A DNA stretch of 64,000 nt from Cellulomonas fulva (GCF_018531375.1 NZ_JAHBOH010000001.1:2790001-2854000), one strand, 5' to 3'. Shown: positions 24,927 to 34,945, counted from the stretch's first letter. Made by a program: numbers and translations. Notes: generated by a model from the letters alone, not told the origin.

Positions 24927-25849
24927 GGCGTCTCCCAGGGGTCGGGAGTCGTGTCGTCGCGCACCCCGCGGACGACGGGCTGCCGCAGGCGGCCGGTGCT
25001 GCCGCGCTGCAGGTAGCGGACGTCGACGACGAGCGTCGGCTCGCACCAGTGCGCGCCGCGTGCGTCCACGGCCGGCACGTCGTCGCCGAACGGGCTGGTC
25101 GGGCGCGGTACGACGAGCTCGCGCACGCGTCGCGCGAGGGGCCCCGCGAGGCCGCTGCCCGCACGACCCAGGAACCGCAGCGCGCCGTCCCGGTCGGGTG
25201 CGCCGAGCAGCAGCGAGCCGACGCGGCCGGAGCCGCCCGTCTCGTCGCGCCACCCGCCGACCAGTGCGGTCCGGGTCCGCCGGTGCGCGGCCTTGACCCA
25301 GTCGCCCGAGCGCGCGCCCGTGCGGTAGGTGGAGTCGCGTCGCTTGGCCACCACGCCCTCGAGGCCGTGGCCGCGCGTCACGTCCCACAGCTGCGCCCCG
25401 TCGTCGTACACGGGCGAGAGCGCGACGTTCTCCGGCAGCGCGACCTGCTCGAGCGCGGCCCGCCGCTCGTCGTAGGTCCGGCCCGTGAGGTCGGTGCCCG
25501 CGAGCCGCAGGACGTCGAACACCAGGTAGGTGACCGGGCGCGAGCGGGCGAGCTCGGCGGCGCGCCGCGCGTCGCGCACGTGCATGCGCTCGGCGATCGC
25601 GGCGAAGGAGGGCACGCCGTCGGACATCGCCACGACCTCGCCGTCCAGGACCGCGTCCGGGACGGCGACGAGACCGGCGAGCTCGGGGTAGGCGGGCGTG
25701 ACCTCGCGCTCCGCGCGGCTCCACAGCCGCAGCCGGCCGCCGGTCGTGTCCGCGAGCACGCGCACGCCGTCCCACTTGATCTCGAACGCCCAGCGGGCGC
25801 CCGTCGGCGGGACGCCGGAGGCTGCAGGGGTGGCGAGCATGGGCTGCAC
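24923..25849 (-). CDS. ATP-dependent DNA ligase (LigD-type, NHEJ)
   Basis: 308 aa. Seals breaks in non-homologous end joining. Motif I is FEIKWDGVR with the adenylated Lys. Motifs III and IV are visible as DGEVVAM and GLEGVVAKRRDSTYRTG, and WVKAAHRR is motif V. The OB domain ends in WCEPTLVVDVRYLQ. GTG 25849 is preferred; the first Met (VQPMLAT) is close. An upstream extension of the frame is unsupported. Coupled to the polymerase gene and divergent from Ku. Confidence 0.92.
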   Translation of the reverse strand: MQPMLATPAASGVPPTGARWAFEIKWDGVRVLADTTGGRLRLWSRAEREVTPAYPELAGLVAVPDAVLDGEVVAMSDGVPSFAAIAERMHVRDARRAAELARSRPVTYLVFDVLRLAGTDLTGRTYDERRAALEQVALPENVALSPVYDDGAQLWDVTRGHGLEGVVAKRRDSTYRTGARSGDWVKAAHRRTRTALVGGWRDETGGSGRVGSLLLGAPDRDGALRFLGRAGSGLAGPLARRVRELVVPRPTSPFGDDVPAVDARGAHWCEPTLVVDVRYLQRGSTGRLRQPVVRGVRDDTTPDPWETP

Positions 25850-26012
25850 GGGTCCATCCTGCCGAGAACGGGTCACGCCGGCAGTCCGGCGCGCTCGGGG
25901 CGGCGGCGCGCTCGGCGCGGCGCCCACGCGGCCGCGTCACGTAGGGCACGGTGGGACACGGAGCAGGACGACGGTGGTCGGACGGCCGGCCACCGAACAC
26001 GAAGGGGCGACG

Positions 26013-26960
26013 ATGCGGGCGATCTGGAAGGGCGCGGTGGCGTTCGGCCTGGTGAACGTGCCGGTGCGGCTGTACGCCGCGACGGGCGAGCACGAGGTGA
26101 CGCTGCACCAGGTGCACGCGGCCGACGGCGGCCGCATCCGCTACAAGAAGGTCTGCAGCGTCGACGGCGAGCCGGTGACGATGGACGAGATCGCCAAGGG
26201 CTACGAGACCGCGGACGGCGAGCTCGTCGTGCTGACCGACGAGGACTTCTCCCGGCTGCCGCTCGCGACCGAGCGCGAGATCGAGGTCCTCGAGTTCGTG
26301 CCCGCCGAACAGGTCGACCCGATCCTCCTGGGCAAGACCTACTACCTGGAGCCCGACAAGACCGCCGCCAAGCCGTACGCGCTGCTGCGCGGCGCGCTCG
26401 AGGAGGCGGACCGCATGGCGGTGGTCAAGGTCGCGCTCCGCCAGCGCGAGTCCATGGCCGTGCTGCGCGTGCGGGACAAGGTCATCTGCCTGCAGACGCT
26501 GCTGTGGCCCGACGAGGTGCGCGCCGCCGACTTCCCGATCCTCGACGCCGAGGTCACCGTGAAGCCCGCGGAGCTGGCGATGGCGCAGTCGCTGGTCGAC
26601 TCGCTCGCCGCCGACTTCGACCCGTCGCAGTTCGAGGACCGGTACGACGCGGCGCTCACCGAGCTCATCGAGGCCAAGGTGTCCTCCGGCGACACGCGGT
26701 CGCTGCCGCAGCCCGCGGCGGAGGAGGGCAAGGAGGGCGGCGGCGAGGTGGTCGACCTGCTCGCCGCGCTGCAGCGCAGCGTCGAGAAGGCCCGGTCCGC
26801 TCGGGGCGGCGCGGCGTCGTCCGACGAGGACGCGGCCGACGACGAGCCCGCCGCCAAGCCCCGCCGCAAGCGTGCCGCCGCCGGCGACGACGAGCCGAAG
26901 ACGTCCGGCAAGGCGACCACGAAGGCCCCCGCGAAGAAGGCGAAGGCCAAGGCGTCGTGA
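26013..26960 (+). CDS. ku: Ku-family NHEJ end-binding protein
   Basis: 315 aa. Homodimeric ring that holds DNA double-strand ends and recruits LigD. Begins MRAIWKGAVAFGLVNVPV, typical for bacterial Ku, with the core RYKKVCSVDGEPV and KTYYLEPDK. The C-terminus is a long basic Lys/Ala tail after an acidic stretch (from about residue 265), as in other actinobacterial Ku. Start ATG has GAAGGGG upstream. Its stop overlaps the PHP gene (GTGA). The ligase and polymerase genes diverge from the other side. Confidence 0.95.
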   Translation: MRAIWKGAVAFGLVNVPVRLYAATGEHEVTLHQVHAADGGRIRYKKVCSVDGEPVTMDEIAKGYETADGELVVLTDEDFSRLPLATEREIEVLEFVPAEQVDPILLGKTYYLEPDKTAAKPYALLRGALEEADRMAVVKVALRQRESMAVLRVRDKVICLQTLLWPDEVRAADFPILDAEVTVKPAELAMAQSLVDSLAADFDPSQFEDRYDAALTELIEAKVSSGDTRSLPQPAAEEGKEGGGEVVDLLAALQRSVEKARSARGGAASSDEDAADDEPAAKPRRKRAAAGDDEPKTSGKATTKAPAKKAKAKAS

Positions 26961-28015
26961 CCGACGCGGACCGCCGGGACCGCGCGGTCGCGACCCTGCG
27001 GCGCTGCGCGTTCCTGCTCGAGCGCGCCCAGGCGAGCGCCTACCGCAGCGCGGCGTTCCGCACGGCGGCCGGCGTCGTCGAGCAGCAGGAGCCCGCTCGG
27101 CTCGCGACGCTGGTCGCGGCGGCCTCGTTGACGGACCTGCCGTCGGTGGGCGCCCGCACCGCGGGCGTCGCCGAGCTGGCGTGGCGCGGTCGCGACGTGC
27201 CGTACCTGGCGGAGCTCGAGTCCGAGCTCGCCGCGCGCCTCGCCGCCGACGACGAGGCCGCGGGGGAGCACGCCGACGCCGCGCGGGACCTGCGCGCGGC
27301 CCTGCGTGGCGACCTGCACGCGCACTCCGAGGCGAGCGACGGCGCCACCTCGATCCAGGAGATGCTGCTCGCGGCGCTCGAGATCGGGCACGAGTACCAG
27401 GCGATCACCGACCACTCGCCGCGGCTCACGGTGGCCCACGGGCTGTCCGCCGCCCGGCTGCGCGCCCAGATGGATCAGGTGACCGCGCTGAACCGCGCGG
27501 TCGCGCCGTTCCGGGTGCTCACCGGCATCGAGGTCGACGTCCTGGACGACGGCGGCCTGGACCAGGAGCCCGGGCTGCTCGACGAGCTCGACGTCGTCGT
27601 CGCGTCCGTGCACTCGCAGCTGCGGATGGACCGGGCCGCGATGACCCGGCGGATGGTCAGCGCCGTGCGCAACCCGCGGACCGACGTCCTGGGCCACTGC
27701 ACCGGCCGCCGGCTCCTGGGCCGGCAGCGACCGCCGAGCGAGTTCGACGCGCGCGTGGTGTTCGACGCGTGCGCGGAGAACGGCGTGGCCGTCGAGATCA
27801 ACTGCCGCCCGGACCGGCTCGACCCGCCGCACGAGCTGCTGGCGGTCGCGGTCGCGGCGGGCTGCGACTTCGCCATCGACACCGACGCGCACGCGCCGGG
27901 GCAGCTCGACTGGCAGGCCGTCGGGTGCCTGCGCGCGGCGCAGCACGGCATCACCGCCGAGCGCGTGATCACCACGTGGCCGGTCGAGCGGCTGCTCGAG
28001 CGCACGCACGGGTGA
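26957..28015 (+). CDS. PHP-domain protein, PolX-like without polymerase domain
   Basis: 352 aa. The N-terminal helical part resembles the HhH region of bacterial PolX (SVGARTAGVAELAWRG). The C-terminal PHP phosphoesterase domain has RGDLHAHSEASDG, AITDHSPRL, GIEVDVL, VVASVHSQ, GHCTGR and IDTDAHAPG, covering the metal ligands. PolX-type polymerase palm motifs are absent. Coupled by GTGA to Ku, so it is plausibly an end-processing nuclease or phosphatase for NHEJ (inferred). Confidence 0.9.
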   Translation: MTDADRRDRAVATLRRCAFLLERAQASAYRSAAFRTAAGVVEQQEPARLATLVAAASLTDLPSVGARTAGVAELAWRGRDVPYLAELESELAARLAADDEAAGEHADAARDLRAALRGDLHAHSEASDGATSIQEMLLAALEIGHEYQAITDHSPRLTVAHGLSAARLRAQMDQVTALNRAVAPFRVLTGIEVDVLDDGGLDQEPGLLDELDVVVASVHSQLRMDRAAMTRRMVSAVRNPRTDVLGHCTGRRLLGRQRPPSEFDARVVFDACAENGVAVEINCRPDRLDPPHELLAVAVAAGCDFAIDTDAHAPGQLDWQAVGCLRAAQHGITAERVITTWPVERLLERTHG

Positions 28016-28200
28016 CGGACGCGGGCCGGTTCGTCGCGGTTCGCTCCGGCTCGCTGCGGGAGACCCGCGTGTTCGCGCGTGACGAACACCGCACGTCAGG
28101 CGGGTGTCCGTGCACGTACCTGCGCGGGAGCCCGGCTAGTGTCGGCGTCTGCGGCCTGCTCGTCCGGGGCCGTTGGAGATCCAGACAGGAGCGAACTTCC

Positions 28201-28482
28201 GTGAGCCTCAACCGCACCGAGCTCGTCCAGGCCGTCGCCGGCAAGGCCGGTCTGTCCGCCGCCGACGCCGACAAGGCGCTGCGCGCGTTCCAGGACGTCC
28301 TGGTCGAGCAGCTCGCCGCCGGCGAGACCGTGACGATCCCCGGCTTCCTCGCCGTCGGCCGCGCCGACCGCGCCGCCCGCACGGGCGTGAACCCCCAGAC
28401 GGGCGAGAAGCTCGAGATCCCGGCCGGCTACCGCGTCAAGGTGACCGCCGGCAGCACGCTCAAGCGCGCCGTCCAGGGCTGA
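28201..28482 (+). CDS. HU-family DNA-binding protein
   Basis: 93 aa, standard HU length. LNRTELVQAVAGKAGLSAADADKAL forms the helical part, and GFLAVGRADRAARTGVNPQTGEKLEIPAGYRVKV forms the beta-arm with the conserved NPxTGE. GTG start, with AGGAG 8 nt upstream. Unlike mycobacterial HupB it lacks the long basic tail. It bends and compacts DNA. A strong hairpin follows 6 nt after the stop. Confidence 0.95.
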   Translation: MSLNRTELVQAVAGKAGLSAADADKALRAFQDVLVEQLAAGETVTIPGFLAVGRADRAARTGVNPQTGEKLEIPAGYRVKVTAGSTLKRAVQG

Positions 28483-28488
28483 GCCCGT

Positions 28489-28524
28489 CCGCAGGCCCGG
28501 TCCCCGCGGGGGCCGGGCCTGCGG
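28489..28524. terminator. Hairpin terminator after HU gene, 12-bp stem
   Basis: CCGCAGGCCCGG pairs perfectly with CCGGGCCTGCGG, with a GC-rich loop between. No U-tract. Located between the HU stop and the convergent membrane protein gene. Confidence 0.8.
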
Positions 28525-28551
28525 CGTCCCCGGAGCCCTCCGGGCCGGGGA

Positions 28552-29091
28552 TCAGTCGCGCGCCTTCGCGCGCACCAGGGCCACGGGGAGCAGCCACCAG
28601 CACACGGCGAGCACGGCGAGGCCGACCGCCCCGACGACGTAGCCCGCGGTCCGGTCGAGCACGACGTCGAACACGAACGACGCGCTGCCGGCCAGGGCCA
28701 GGCCCAGGACCGCCAGGCCCGCGCGCGCGAGCACGTTGCCGGCGTCCACGAGCTCCGGCTTCATCCGCTTGCGGAAGAGCACGCGGTGCACGCTCACGGG
28801 CGCCACGATGAGCGCCGTCGCCAGCGCGGCGAGGACGACGAGCACGAGGTACAGGTCCTGCTGGTAGGCGTCGAGGTCGCCGAACCGCTGCTGGAACGGG
28901 ATGGTCAGCAGGAACCCGGTGAGGATCTGGGCGCCGGTCTGGGTGACCCGCAGCTCCTGCAGCAGCTCGTCCCAGTTGCGGTCCATGCGCTCGGTGTAGG
29001 TCTCCCGCCGGCCGTCGCGCGGGTCGGCGTCCTGCTCGCCCGACCGGCCGCGCTCGTCGTCGGCGGTCCGTCCGGCGTCGTGCTCGCTCAC
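28552..29091 (-). CDS. DUF6328-like membrane protein
   Basis: 179 aa. A polar N-terminus of about 45 residues is followed by NWDELLQELRVTQTGAQILTGFLLTIPFQQRF, the family hallmark. Four hydrophobic segments then run at about residues 60-80, 88-108, 122-145 and 150-170. Function unknown. GTG 29091 has GGAGG 5 nt upstream. Confidence 0.75.
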   Translation of the reverse strand: MSEHDAGRTADDERGRSGEQDADPRDGRRETYTERMDRNWDELLQELRVTQTGAQILTGFLLTIPFQQRFGDLDAYQQDLYLVLVVLAALATALIVAPVSVHRVLFRKRMKPELVDAGNVLARAGLAVLGLALAGSASFVFDVVLDRTAGYVVGAVGLAVLAVCWWLLPVALVRAKARD

Positions 29092-29208
29092 GTGTCCTCC
29101 TCGGTGCGGGTGGCCAGGATCATCGCGCACCGGGCGCACGCGCGCTCGGTGGACGGCACGGCGCTCGTCGTGACCGGACCACGTGCCCGGGCGGGGGACA
29201 CTGGGGGC

Positions 29209-30243
29209 GTGAGACCGCTCCATGACCCCGACCGCCGCGACTTCGCGTCGGACAACTACGCCGGTGTCCACCCCGAGGTCCTCGAGGCCCTCGCCGCAGC
29301 GAACGGCGGGCACCAGACGTCCTACGGCGGCGACGCGTGGACCGCGCGGCTCCAGGAGGTGGTCCGCGAGCACCTCGGTGCCCAGGCCGAGGCGTTCCCG
29401 GTGTTCAACGGCACGGGCGCGAACGTGCTGAGCCTGCAGGCCGTGCTGCCGCCCTGGGGTGCCGTCGTCTGCTCGTCGGACGCCCACATCCACACGGACG
29501 AGAACGGCGCGCCGGAGCGGGTCGCGGGCATCAAGCTGCTGCCGGTGCCGACCCCCGACGGCAAGCTCACCCCGGAGCTCGTCGACCGCGAGGCGTGGGG
29601 CTTCGGCGACGAGCACCGGGCCCAGCCCGGCGTGGTGTCCCTCACGCAGTCGACCGAGGTGGGGACGGTCTACACGCCCGACGAGATCCGCGCGGTCGCC
29701 GACCACGCCCACGGGCTGGGCCTCACCGTGCACGTGGACGGTGCGCGGATAGCGAACGCCGCGGCCTCGCTCGGCGTGCCGCTGCGGGCGATGACCACGG
29801 ACGTCGGCGTCGACGTGCTGTCGCTCGGCGGCACCAAGAACGGCCTCGCGTTCGGCGAGGCGGTCGTCGTCCTCTCGCCCGCGGCCGCCACGGGGCTGCC
29901 GTACCTGCGGAAGATGGACATGCAGCTCGCGTCGAAGATGCGGTTCCTGTCCGCGCAGCTCGTCGCGCTCCTCGAGGGCGACCTGTGGCTGCGCTCGGCC
30001 ACGCACGCCAACGCCATGGCGGCGCGGCTCGCGGCGGGGCTCACCGAGGCGGGCGTGGAGCTGCTGCACCCCGTCCAGGCCAACGGCGTCTTCGCACGGC
30101 TGGCGCCCGAGGTGGCGGCGGAGCTGCGCCGGACCTGGCGGTTCTACGACTGGGCGCACGGCACCGTCCGCCTGATGTGCGCTTTCGACACCACGCCCGA
30201 GGACGTCGACGACCTGCTGGCGGCCGTGCGGCGCCTGGTCTGA
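29209..30243 (+). CDS. Threonine aldolase-family PLP enzyme
   Basis: 344 aa. Fold-type I PLP enzyme that cleaves L-threonine or allo-threonine to glycine and acetaldehyde. FASDNYAGVHPEVLEAL, HIHTDENGAPE, LTVHVDGARIANAA (Asp that binds pyridine N) and LSLGGTKNG with the Schiff-base Lys support this. The low-specificity type is likely, but stereospecificity is not readable. Start at GTG 29209 (29210 is its second base). Convergent with the GH5 gene. Confidence 0.9.
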   Translation: MRPLHDPDRRDFASDNYAGVHPEVLEALAAANGGHQTSYGGDAWTARLQEVVREHLGAQAEAFPVFNGTGANVLSLQAVLPPWGAVVCSSDAHIHTDENGAPERVAGIKLLPVPTPDGKLTPELVDREAWGFGDEHRAQPGVVSLTQSTEVGTVYTPDEIRAVADHAHGLGLTVHVDGARIANAAASLGVPLRAMTTDVGVDVLSLGGTKNGLAFGEAVVVLSPAAATGLPYLRKMDMQLASKMRFLSAQLVALLEGDLWLRSATHANAMAARLAAGLTEAGVELLHPVQANGVFARLAPEVAAELRRTWRFYDWAHGTVRLMCAFDTTPEDVDDLLAAVRRLV

Positions 30244-30290
30244 CGGTGCACGCACCGCACGACTCTTGACGGTGAGCGAGCCGGTGGGTC

Positions 30291-30328
30291 GGCGCCGGCG
30301 GCGGGGGTCGTCACCCGCCGCCGGCGCC
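30291..30328. terminator. Bidirectional hairpin, 15-bp perfect stem
   Basis: GGCGCCGGCGGCGGG pairs with its exact complement across an 8-nt loop. It separates the convergent threonine aldolase and GH5 cellulase genes. Confidence 0.8.
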
Positions 30329-30354
30329 TGATCGAGGGACTCCGGGAGGCGCCG

Positions 30355-32352
30355 TCAGCCGACGGTGCAGGCGGAGCCGTTGAGCGTGAACGCGGTCGGG
30401 CTCGTGGTGGTCCCGGTGTGGGTCCCGTTGAACCCGAGGTCGACCGAGGCGCCCGGCGCGAGGGCGCTGTTCCACTGCGCGCCCGTGGCCGTGACCACCT
30501 GGCCGGTCTGCGACCAGGTGGCGCTCCAACCCTGCTCGAGGCGCTGGCCGGCCGGGAGCGTGAACGACAGCGACCAGCCGCTGACGCTCGTCGTACCCGT
30601 GTTCTTGACCTTGACGTTCACCGACATGCCCGTGCTCCAGGTGCCGGCCTGGTAGGTCACCGAGCAGGCGCCGACGGGCGGGGCGGTGGGCGTGCTCGTC
30701 GGGGTGCTCGTCGGGTCGTCCGTCGGGTTGGTGCCGGACCGCGTCGTGGCCGTCACCGCCGCGGACCGCGCCGAGACGTTGCCGGCCTTGTCGCGCGCCC
30801 GCACGGTGAACGTGTACGCGGTGCCCGGCTGCAGCCCGGTGACCGTGTAGGCGGACGTGCTGCTCGTCCCGACCAGGGTGGTGCCCCGGTACACGTCGTA
30901 GCCGTCCACCCCGGAGCCGGCGTCGGTCGCGGGCGACCAGGTCAGCGGCAAGGTGGTCGTGGTGGCGGTGCCGGCCGTGAGGCCGGTCGGCACGCTGGGC
31001 GGCGTGACGTCGGTGACGGTGCCGCCGAGCTCACCGAGCGACTTGCCGGTCGTGCTCCCCGCTCCGCCCAGCCGGACCTGGTGGTCGAGGCTCACGAACT
31101 TGCCGCCGTCCTGCCAGAGCGCGGGCTTGAGGATCGCGTACTTGGCCGCGTCCCACGTGGTCCAGTCGTCGAGCAGCAGGCCGCCGGTGTCACCGGAGTT
31201 CGGGTTGAGCGACCAGAAGGTGTGGGAGATCTTGCGCTCGACCATGGTGTCCCGCAGCGCGGTCATCCAGCGGTCCTGGCGCTCGTCCTGGCCGACCCGG
31301 CCGCCCCACTCGCCGATCAGGAGCGGGGCGATGCCCTGCTTGTGGATGTAGAGCCAGTTCGGGTCCCAGACGTCCTGCTCGAGCGTGGCGCGCGTGAACG
31401 GCTTCTGGAACCAGGCCTGGTCGAACACCAGCGGCCCGTAGTCGTGCGGCGAGTAGACGAGCTGGTCCTGGTGGGCGCCGAGGTCGACGGGGTGGTCCTT
31501 CACGCCGCGCAGGTTCCCGCCCCACCAGGTGCCGTAGTACTCCTTCTCGTTGGTCGAGGACCAGGAGACGCCCTCCTTGGGGTAGACCTCGATGCCCTCG
31601 CACAGGATGAGGACGCGCGGGTTGATCGCGAGGATCCGCCGCCCGGCCACCTGGCAGGTGTTCTTGAAGTTGTCCTGGTCGGTCGACGAGTCCCACTTGG
31701 CGCGCGGCGAGGAGTTCGGGGTCCCGTGCGGCTCGTTCTTGATGTCCATGGCGACGACGGTGTCGTTCGTCTTGTAGCGGTCGGTGACCCACTCCCACGC
31801 CGAGTAGAAGCTCTCGGTCGTGATCGTGCCCTTCCACCACACCGGGTAGAAGTGGCCGGCGTTGTCGGCCTCGGCGCTGTGCACGTCGAGCATGACCTTG
31901 AGGCCGTACTTCTCGGCGAGCTCGAGGAACCGGTCGAAGACCTGCAGCGAGGTCTTCCCGACGAGCTCCGGGTTGACGTAGGTGTTCACGCCCGAGGAGA
32001 CGGCGGCCTGGCCGTTCTTCCACTCCAGCAGGAGCTGGGTCGAGATGGGCACGCGCACGATGTTGATGCCGTGGTCCGCCATGGACCGCGTGATCGACTC
32101 GAGGTTCACCGACCACAGGCCGTGGAACACGCGCTCGGTGGCGTTGAACCCGAACCAGTTGGCGCCGGTGAGCCAGACCTCGGTACCGGCCTCGTCGACG
32201 ATCCGGTTGCCCTCGACGTGCAGCCAGTCGGCGGCCGGCGCGGCCTGCGCCGGTGCGGCGGCCACGGCGAGCGGCACGCCGAGGGCGGCCGCGGTGACGA
32301 ACCCGGTCAGCGCGGTGCGCAGGCGCCGGGGGAGGTGCAGTGGTGCGGACAC
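30355..32352 (-). CDS. Secreted GH5 endoglucanase with FN3 and CBM2
   Basis: 665 aa. Signal peptide to about residue 37 (AQA), a GH5 catalytic domain (about 40-440), one FN3 (about 451-535), a Pro/Thr linker and a C-terminal CBM2 (about 563-665). Acid/base Glu207 in DIKNEPHG and nucleophile Glu348 in LLIGEWGG are present. CBM2 tryptophans (WSTGMSVNVKV, GWSATWSQTG) bind crystalline cellulose. Organisation resembles Cellulomonas Cel5 enzymes. GTG start with GAGGAGAG upstream; 97 nt after the GH6 stop. Confidence 0.92.
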   Translation of the reverse strand: MSAPLHLPRRLRTALTGFVTAAALGVPLAVAAAPAQAAPAADWLHVEGNRIVDEAGTEVWLTGANWFGFNATERVFHGLWSVNLESITRSMADHGINIVRVPISTQLLLEWKNGQAAVSSGVNTYVNPELVGKTSLQVFDRFLELAEKYGLKVMLDVHSAEADNAGHFYPVWWKGTITTESFYSAWEWVTDRYKTNDTVVAMDIKNEPHGTPNSSPRAKWDSSTDQDNFKNTCQVAGRRILAINPRVLILCEGIEVYPKEGVSWSSTNEKEYYGTWWGGNLRGVKDHPVDLGAHQDQLVYSPHDYGPLVFDQAWFQKPFTRATLEQDVWDPNWLYIHKQGIAPLLIGEWGGRVGQDERQDRWMTALRDTMVERKISHTFWSLNPNSGDTGGLLLDDWTTWDAAKYAILKPALWQDGGKFVSLDHQVRLGGAGSTTGKSLGELGGTVTDVTPPSVPTGLTAGTATTTTLPLTWSPATDAGSGVDGYDVYRGTTLVGTSSTSAYTVTGLQPGTAYTFTVRARDKAGNVSARSAAVTATTRSGTNPTDDPTSTPTSTPTAPPVGACSVTYQAGTWSTGMSVNVKVKNTGTTSVSGWSLSFTLPAGQRLEQGWSATWSQTGQVVTATGAQWNSALAPGASVDLGFNGTHTGTTTSPTAFTLNGSACTVG

Positions 32353-32407
32353 GGTCTCTCCTCGTTGAGAGCGGGCGGCGGGAGGCCGGCGGGCCTGCCC
32401 GGGGACG

Positions 32408-32443
32408 CCGCAGGCGGCCGTGCCGGGGCACGACCGCCTGCGG
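32408..32443 (-). terminator. Hairpin between GH6 and GH5 genes
   Basis: CCGCAGGCGG pairs with CCGCCTGCGG, and an inner GTGCC/GGCAC extends the stem. It follows the GH6 stop, so the GH6 transcript may end or be attenuated here before GH5. Confidence 0.7.
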
Positions 32444-32449
32444 TGGGTG

Positions 32450-34822
32450 TCACGCGACGGTGCAGGTAGCGCCGTTGAGCGTGAAGGAGGTCGGGGCGGT
32501 GTTCGTCCCCGAGTGCGACGCGTTGAAGCCGATGTCGGTCGACGCGCCCGGAGCGAGCGAGCCGTTCCACGCGGCGTTCGTCGCCGTCACGGCCGAACCG
32601 GACTGGGTCCAGGTCGCGCTCCACCCCTGCGTGACCTGCTGGCCGTTCGCGAAGGTGAACTTGAGCGTCCAGCCGTTGAGCGCGGTGGAGCCCGTGTTGG
32701 TGACCTTGACGTTGGCCGACAGACCCGTGTTCCAGCTGCTGGCCTGGTAGGAGACCTTGCAGGAGGCGCCCGGCTGCGGCGTGGTCGGGTCGGGCGTCGG
32801 CTCGACGGCGGCCTTGGTGCGGGCGCTCAGTGCGGAGGACGCGGCCGAGACGTTGCCGGCGTTGTCCTTGGCCCGGACCGTGAACGAGTACGCCGTGTCC
32901 GCCGTGAGGCCGGTCGCGGTGTAGCTCGTCGTGGTGCTGGAGCCGACGAGCGTCGTGCCCCGGTAGACGTCGTAGCCGGCGACGCCCGAGCCGCCCGCGT
33001 TGTCCGTGGAGGCGTTCCAGGACAGCGGGATGCTGCTCGTCGTCGCGGTGCCCGCGGCCAGGCCGGTGGGCACCGAGGGCGCCACCGTGTCCGTCACGGT
33101 GCCGGGCTGCGTGGTCGCCGAGACCGCCGTCGAGGCGGCCGAGACGTTGCCCGCCTTGTCCTTGGCGCGGACCGTGAACGAGTACGCCGTGCTCGGGGTC
33201 AGGCCCGTCGCGGTGTAGCTCGCCGTGGTCGTCGACCCGACGAGGGTCGTGCCGCGGTAGACGTCGTAGCCCGCGAGGCCGGATCCGCCGGCGTTGTCGG
33301 AGGACGCGGTCCACGACAGCGCGACGCTCGAGCTGGTCACCGCGCCGACCGTGACGCCCGCGGGCACCGACGGGGCGACGGTGTCGACCGGGTCGGGGTC
33401 CACGGTGCCACCGGAGATCACCGGGTACGCGTTCTTCACCAGGGTGACGAACTGGTCCTCGAACCACTGGCCGGCGAGCGGCGCGTTCGGCGTGGCGCCG
33501 GTGAGCTGGTTCTTCAGCTTGGGCGAGACGAACGTCGGGTCGCACATGCGGTCGAACCGCTTGCCCTGGTCGTTCGGGATGTCCGACGACGCGCCGTCCG
33601 ACTCACCCGGGGGCTTGATCCAGACGAAGGCGTCCAGGTGCGACGCGGTGTAGCCCGACGGCGTGGCCTGCGGGAGCATGCCGATGCCCGCGCCGAGCGG
33701 GTTGCACCAGGCGCCGCGGTGGACGCGCTTGTCCACGCGCGACTGGTTGACGTAGGTGTTGAGGTCGGTGCTGGTCGAGACCGCGGTCGGTCGGGCGGGG
33801 CCGCCCCAGCCGTTGCGCGAGGTGTCGATCAGCATGCCCAGGCTGGAGGGGAACCCGGCCGCGACCAGGAGCCGGTGCATGTGCGCGGTGAAGTCGACCT
33901 CGTCGAAGTCGAAGTTCCACTCGTAGAAGTCGCTCGAGCGGATCGGGTTGCCGCCGCCCAGCGTCTTCGACGAGTCGGGCAGGAACGGCTCCTCGAGCGG
34001 CGTGGTGTTCGCGACGTCGGACACGAACCCGTCGATCGACGCGAAGCCCGCGGTGGTCGTCTTGGCGACCTCGGCGAAGAGCTGCGCGGCGGGACCGGCG
34101 TTCGAGTCCCAGCCGAGCCAGCCCGAGTGGCCGATGTCGATGTAGTTATAGACGTTGGGGATCGCGTGCAGCTTGTCGAGCGCGTACTTCACGCCCTGGC
34201 GGTAGTACGGCGCGGCCTGCTGGCACGTCGACTCGCTGATGTTCGTCACGAGGTTCGGCAGCGAGTCGGGCTCGATCGTCGCCGAGATGCGCAGCCCGGC
34301 GTACTTCGGCTCGGCCAGCATCGCGGCGATCGGGTCGATGTACTCGGTCTTGTAGCGCGCCAGGCCGGCGTCGGTCGCGGGGAGCTCACCGTTCGACGCG
34401 AGCGCGTAGCAGTCGCGGCCGGGCAGGTCGTAGATGACCAGGTTGACCACGATCGGCGTGCTGCCCTGCTTCTGCGCGAGGGCGTTGTCGAGGTGGAAGC
34501 GCAGGCCGTTGCCGTCCGCGTTGCCCTCGATGGCGCTGATGCGGTCCATCCACACCGCGGTGGGCTGCTTCGCCACCGTGGCCATCCGGGCCGCGAGCGA
34601 CGAGTCGCTCTGCTTGGCCGCGGACGCCTTCACGGCGGACGCCCAGGTCGGGTTCACGTACTGCGTGGCGCCGGCGTACGGGTTGTCGACGTGCGGCTCG
34701 GCAGCCTGCGCGCCGGACATGAACGCCATGGAGAGGGGTACTGCTGCGAGCACAGCCGTCGTGGCGGCGGCGACGGCGCGACGCCGGCGGGTGCCGGCGG
34801 TGCGGGGTCCGTGTCGGGACAC
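32450..34822 (-). CDS. Secreted GH6 exocellulase (Cel6B/CbhA-like) with two FN3 and CBM2
   Basis: 790 aa. Signal peptide (residues 1-41), GH6 domain (about 45-455), two FN3 modules and C-terminal CBM2 (about 690-790). GH6 signatures: [11 protein letters not shown] and [10 protein letters not shown] (catalytic Asp residues), [12 protein letters not shown], and [12 protein letters not shown]. The exo-type loop region with DRMCDPTF resembles Cellulomonas fimi CbhA, which carries three FN3; here two are seen. Works with GH5 on crystalline cellulose. LacI-type operators lie about 120-155 nt upstream. Confidence 0.93.
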   Translation of the reverse strand: MSRHGPRTAGTRRRRAVAAATTAVLAAVPLSMAFMSGAQAAEPHVDNPYAGATQYVNPTWASAVKASAAKQSDSSLAARMATVAKQPTAVWMDRISAIEGNADGNGLRFHLDNALAQKQGSTPIVVNLVIYDLPGRDCYALASNGELPATDAGLARYKTEYIDPIAAMLAEPKYAGLRISATIEPDSLPNLVTNISESTCQQAAPYYRQGVKYALDKLHAIPNVYNYIDIGHSGWLGWDSNAGPAAQLFAEVAKTTTAGFASIDGFVSDVANTTPLEEPFLPDSSKTLGGGNPIRSSDFYEWNFDFDEVDFTAHMHRLLVAAGFPSSLGMLIDTSRNGWGGPARPTAVSTSTDLNTYVNQSRVDKRVHRGAWCNPLGAGIGMLPQATPSGYTASHLDAFVWIKPPGESDGASSDIPNDQGKRFDRMCDPTFVSPKLKNQLTGATPNAPLAGQWFEDQFVTLVKNAYPVISGGTVDPDPVDTVAPSVPAGVTVGAVTSSSVALSWTASSDNAGGSGLAGYDVYRGTTLVGSTTTASYTATGLTPSTAYSFTVRAKDKAGNVSAASTAVSATTQPGTVTDTVAPSVPTGLAAGTATTSSIPLSWNASTDNAGGSGVAGYDVYRGTTLVGSSTTTSYTATGLTADTAYSFTVRAKDNAGNVSAASSALSARTKAAVEPTPDPTTPQPGASCKVSYQASSWNTGLSANVKVTNTGSTALNGWTLKFTFANGQQVTQGWSATWTQSGSAVTATNAAWNGSLAPGASTDIGFNASHSGTNTAPTSFTLNGATCTVA

Positions 34823-34945
34823 GTGGTCCTCCGAGGGATCGAGCGGCCCGCCCGCGACGACGCTGTGCGGACGAGGGCCGCCCCGGGAAGTCGTCGGCGA
34901 CCGGGACCCACCTGACCACGCCGCCGATCTGCGGGGGAGCGGGCG

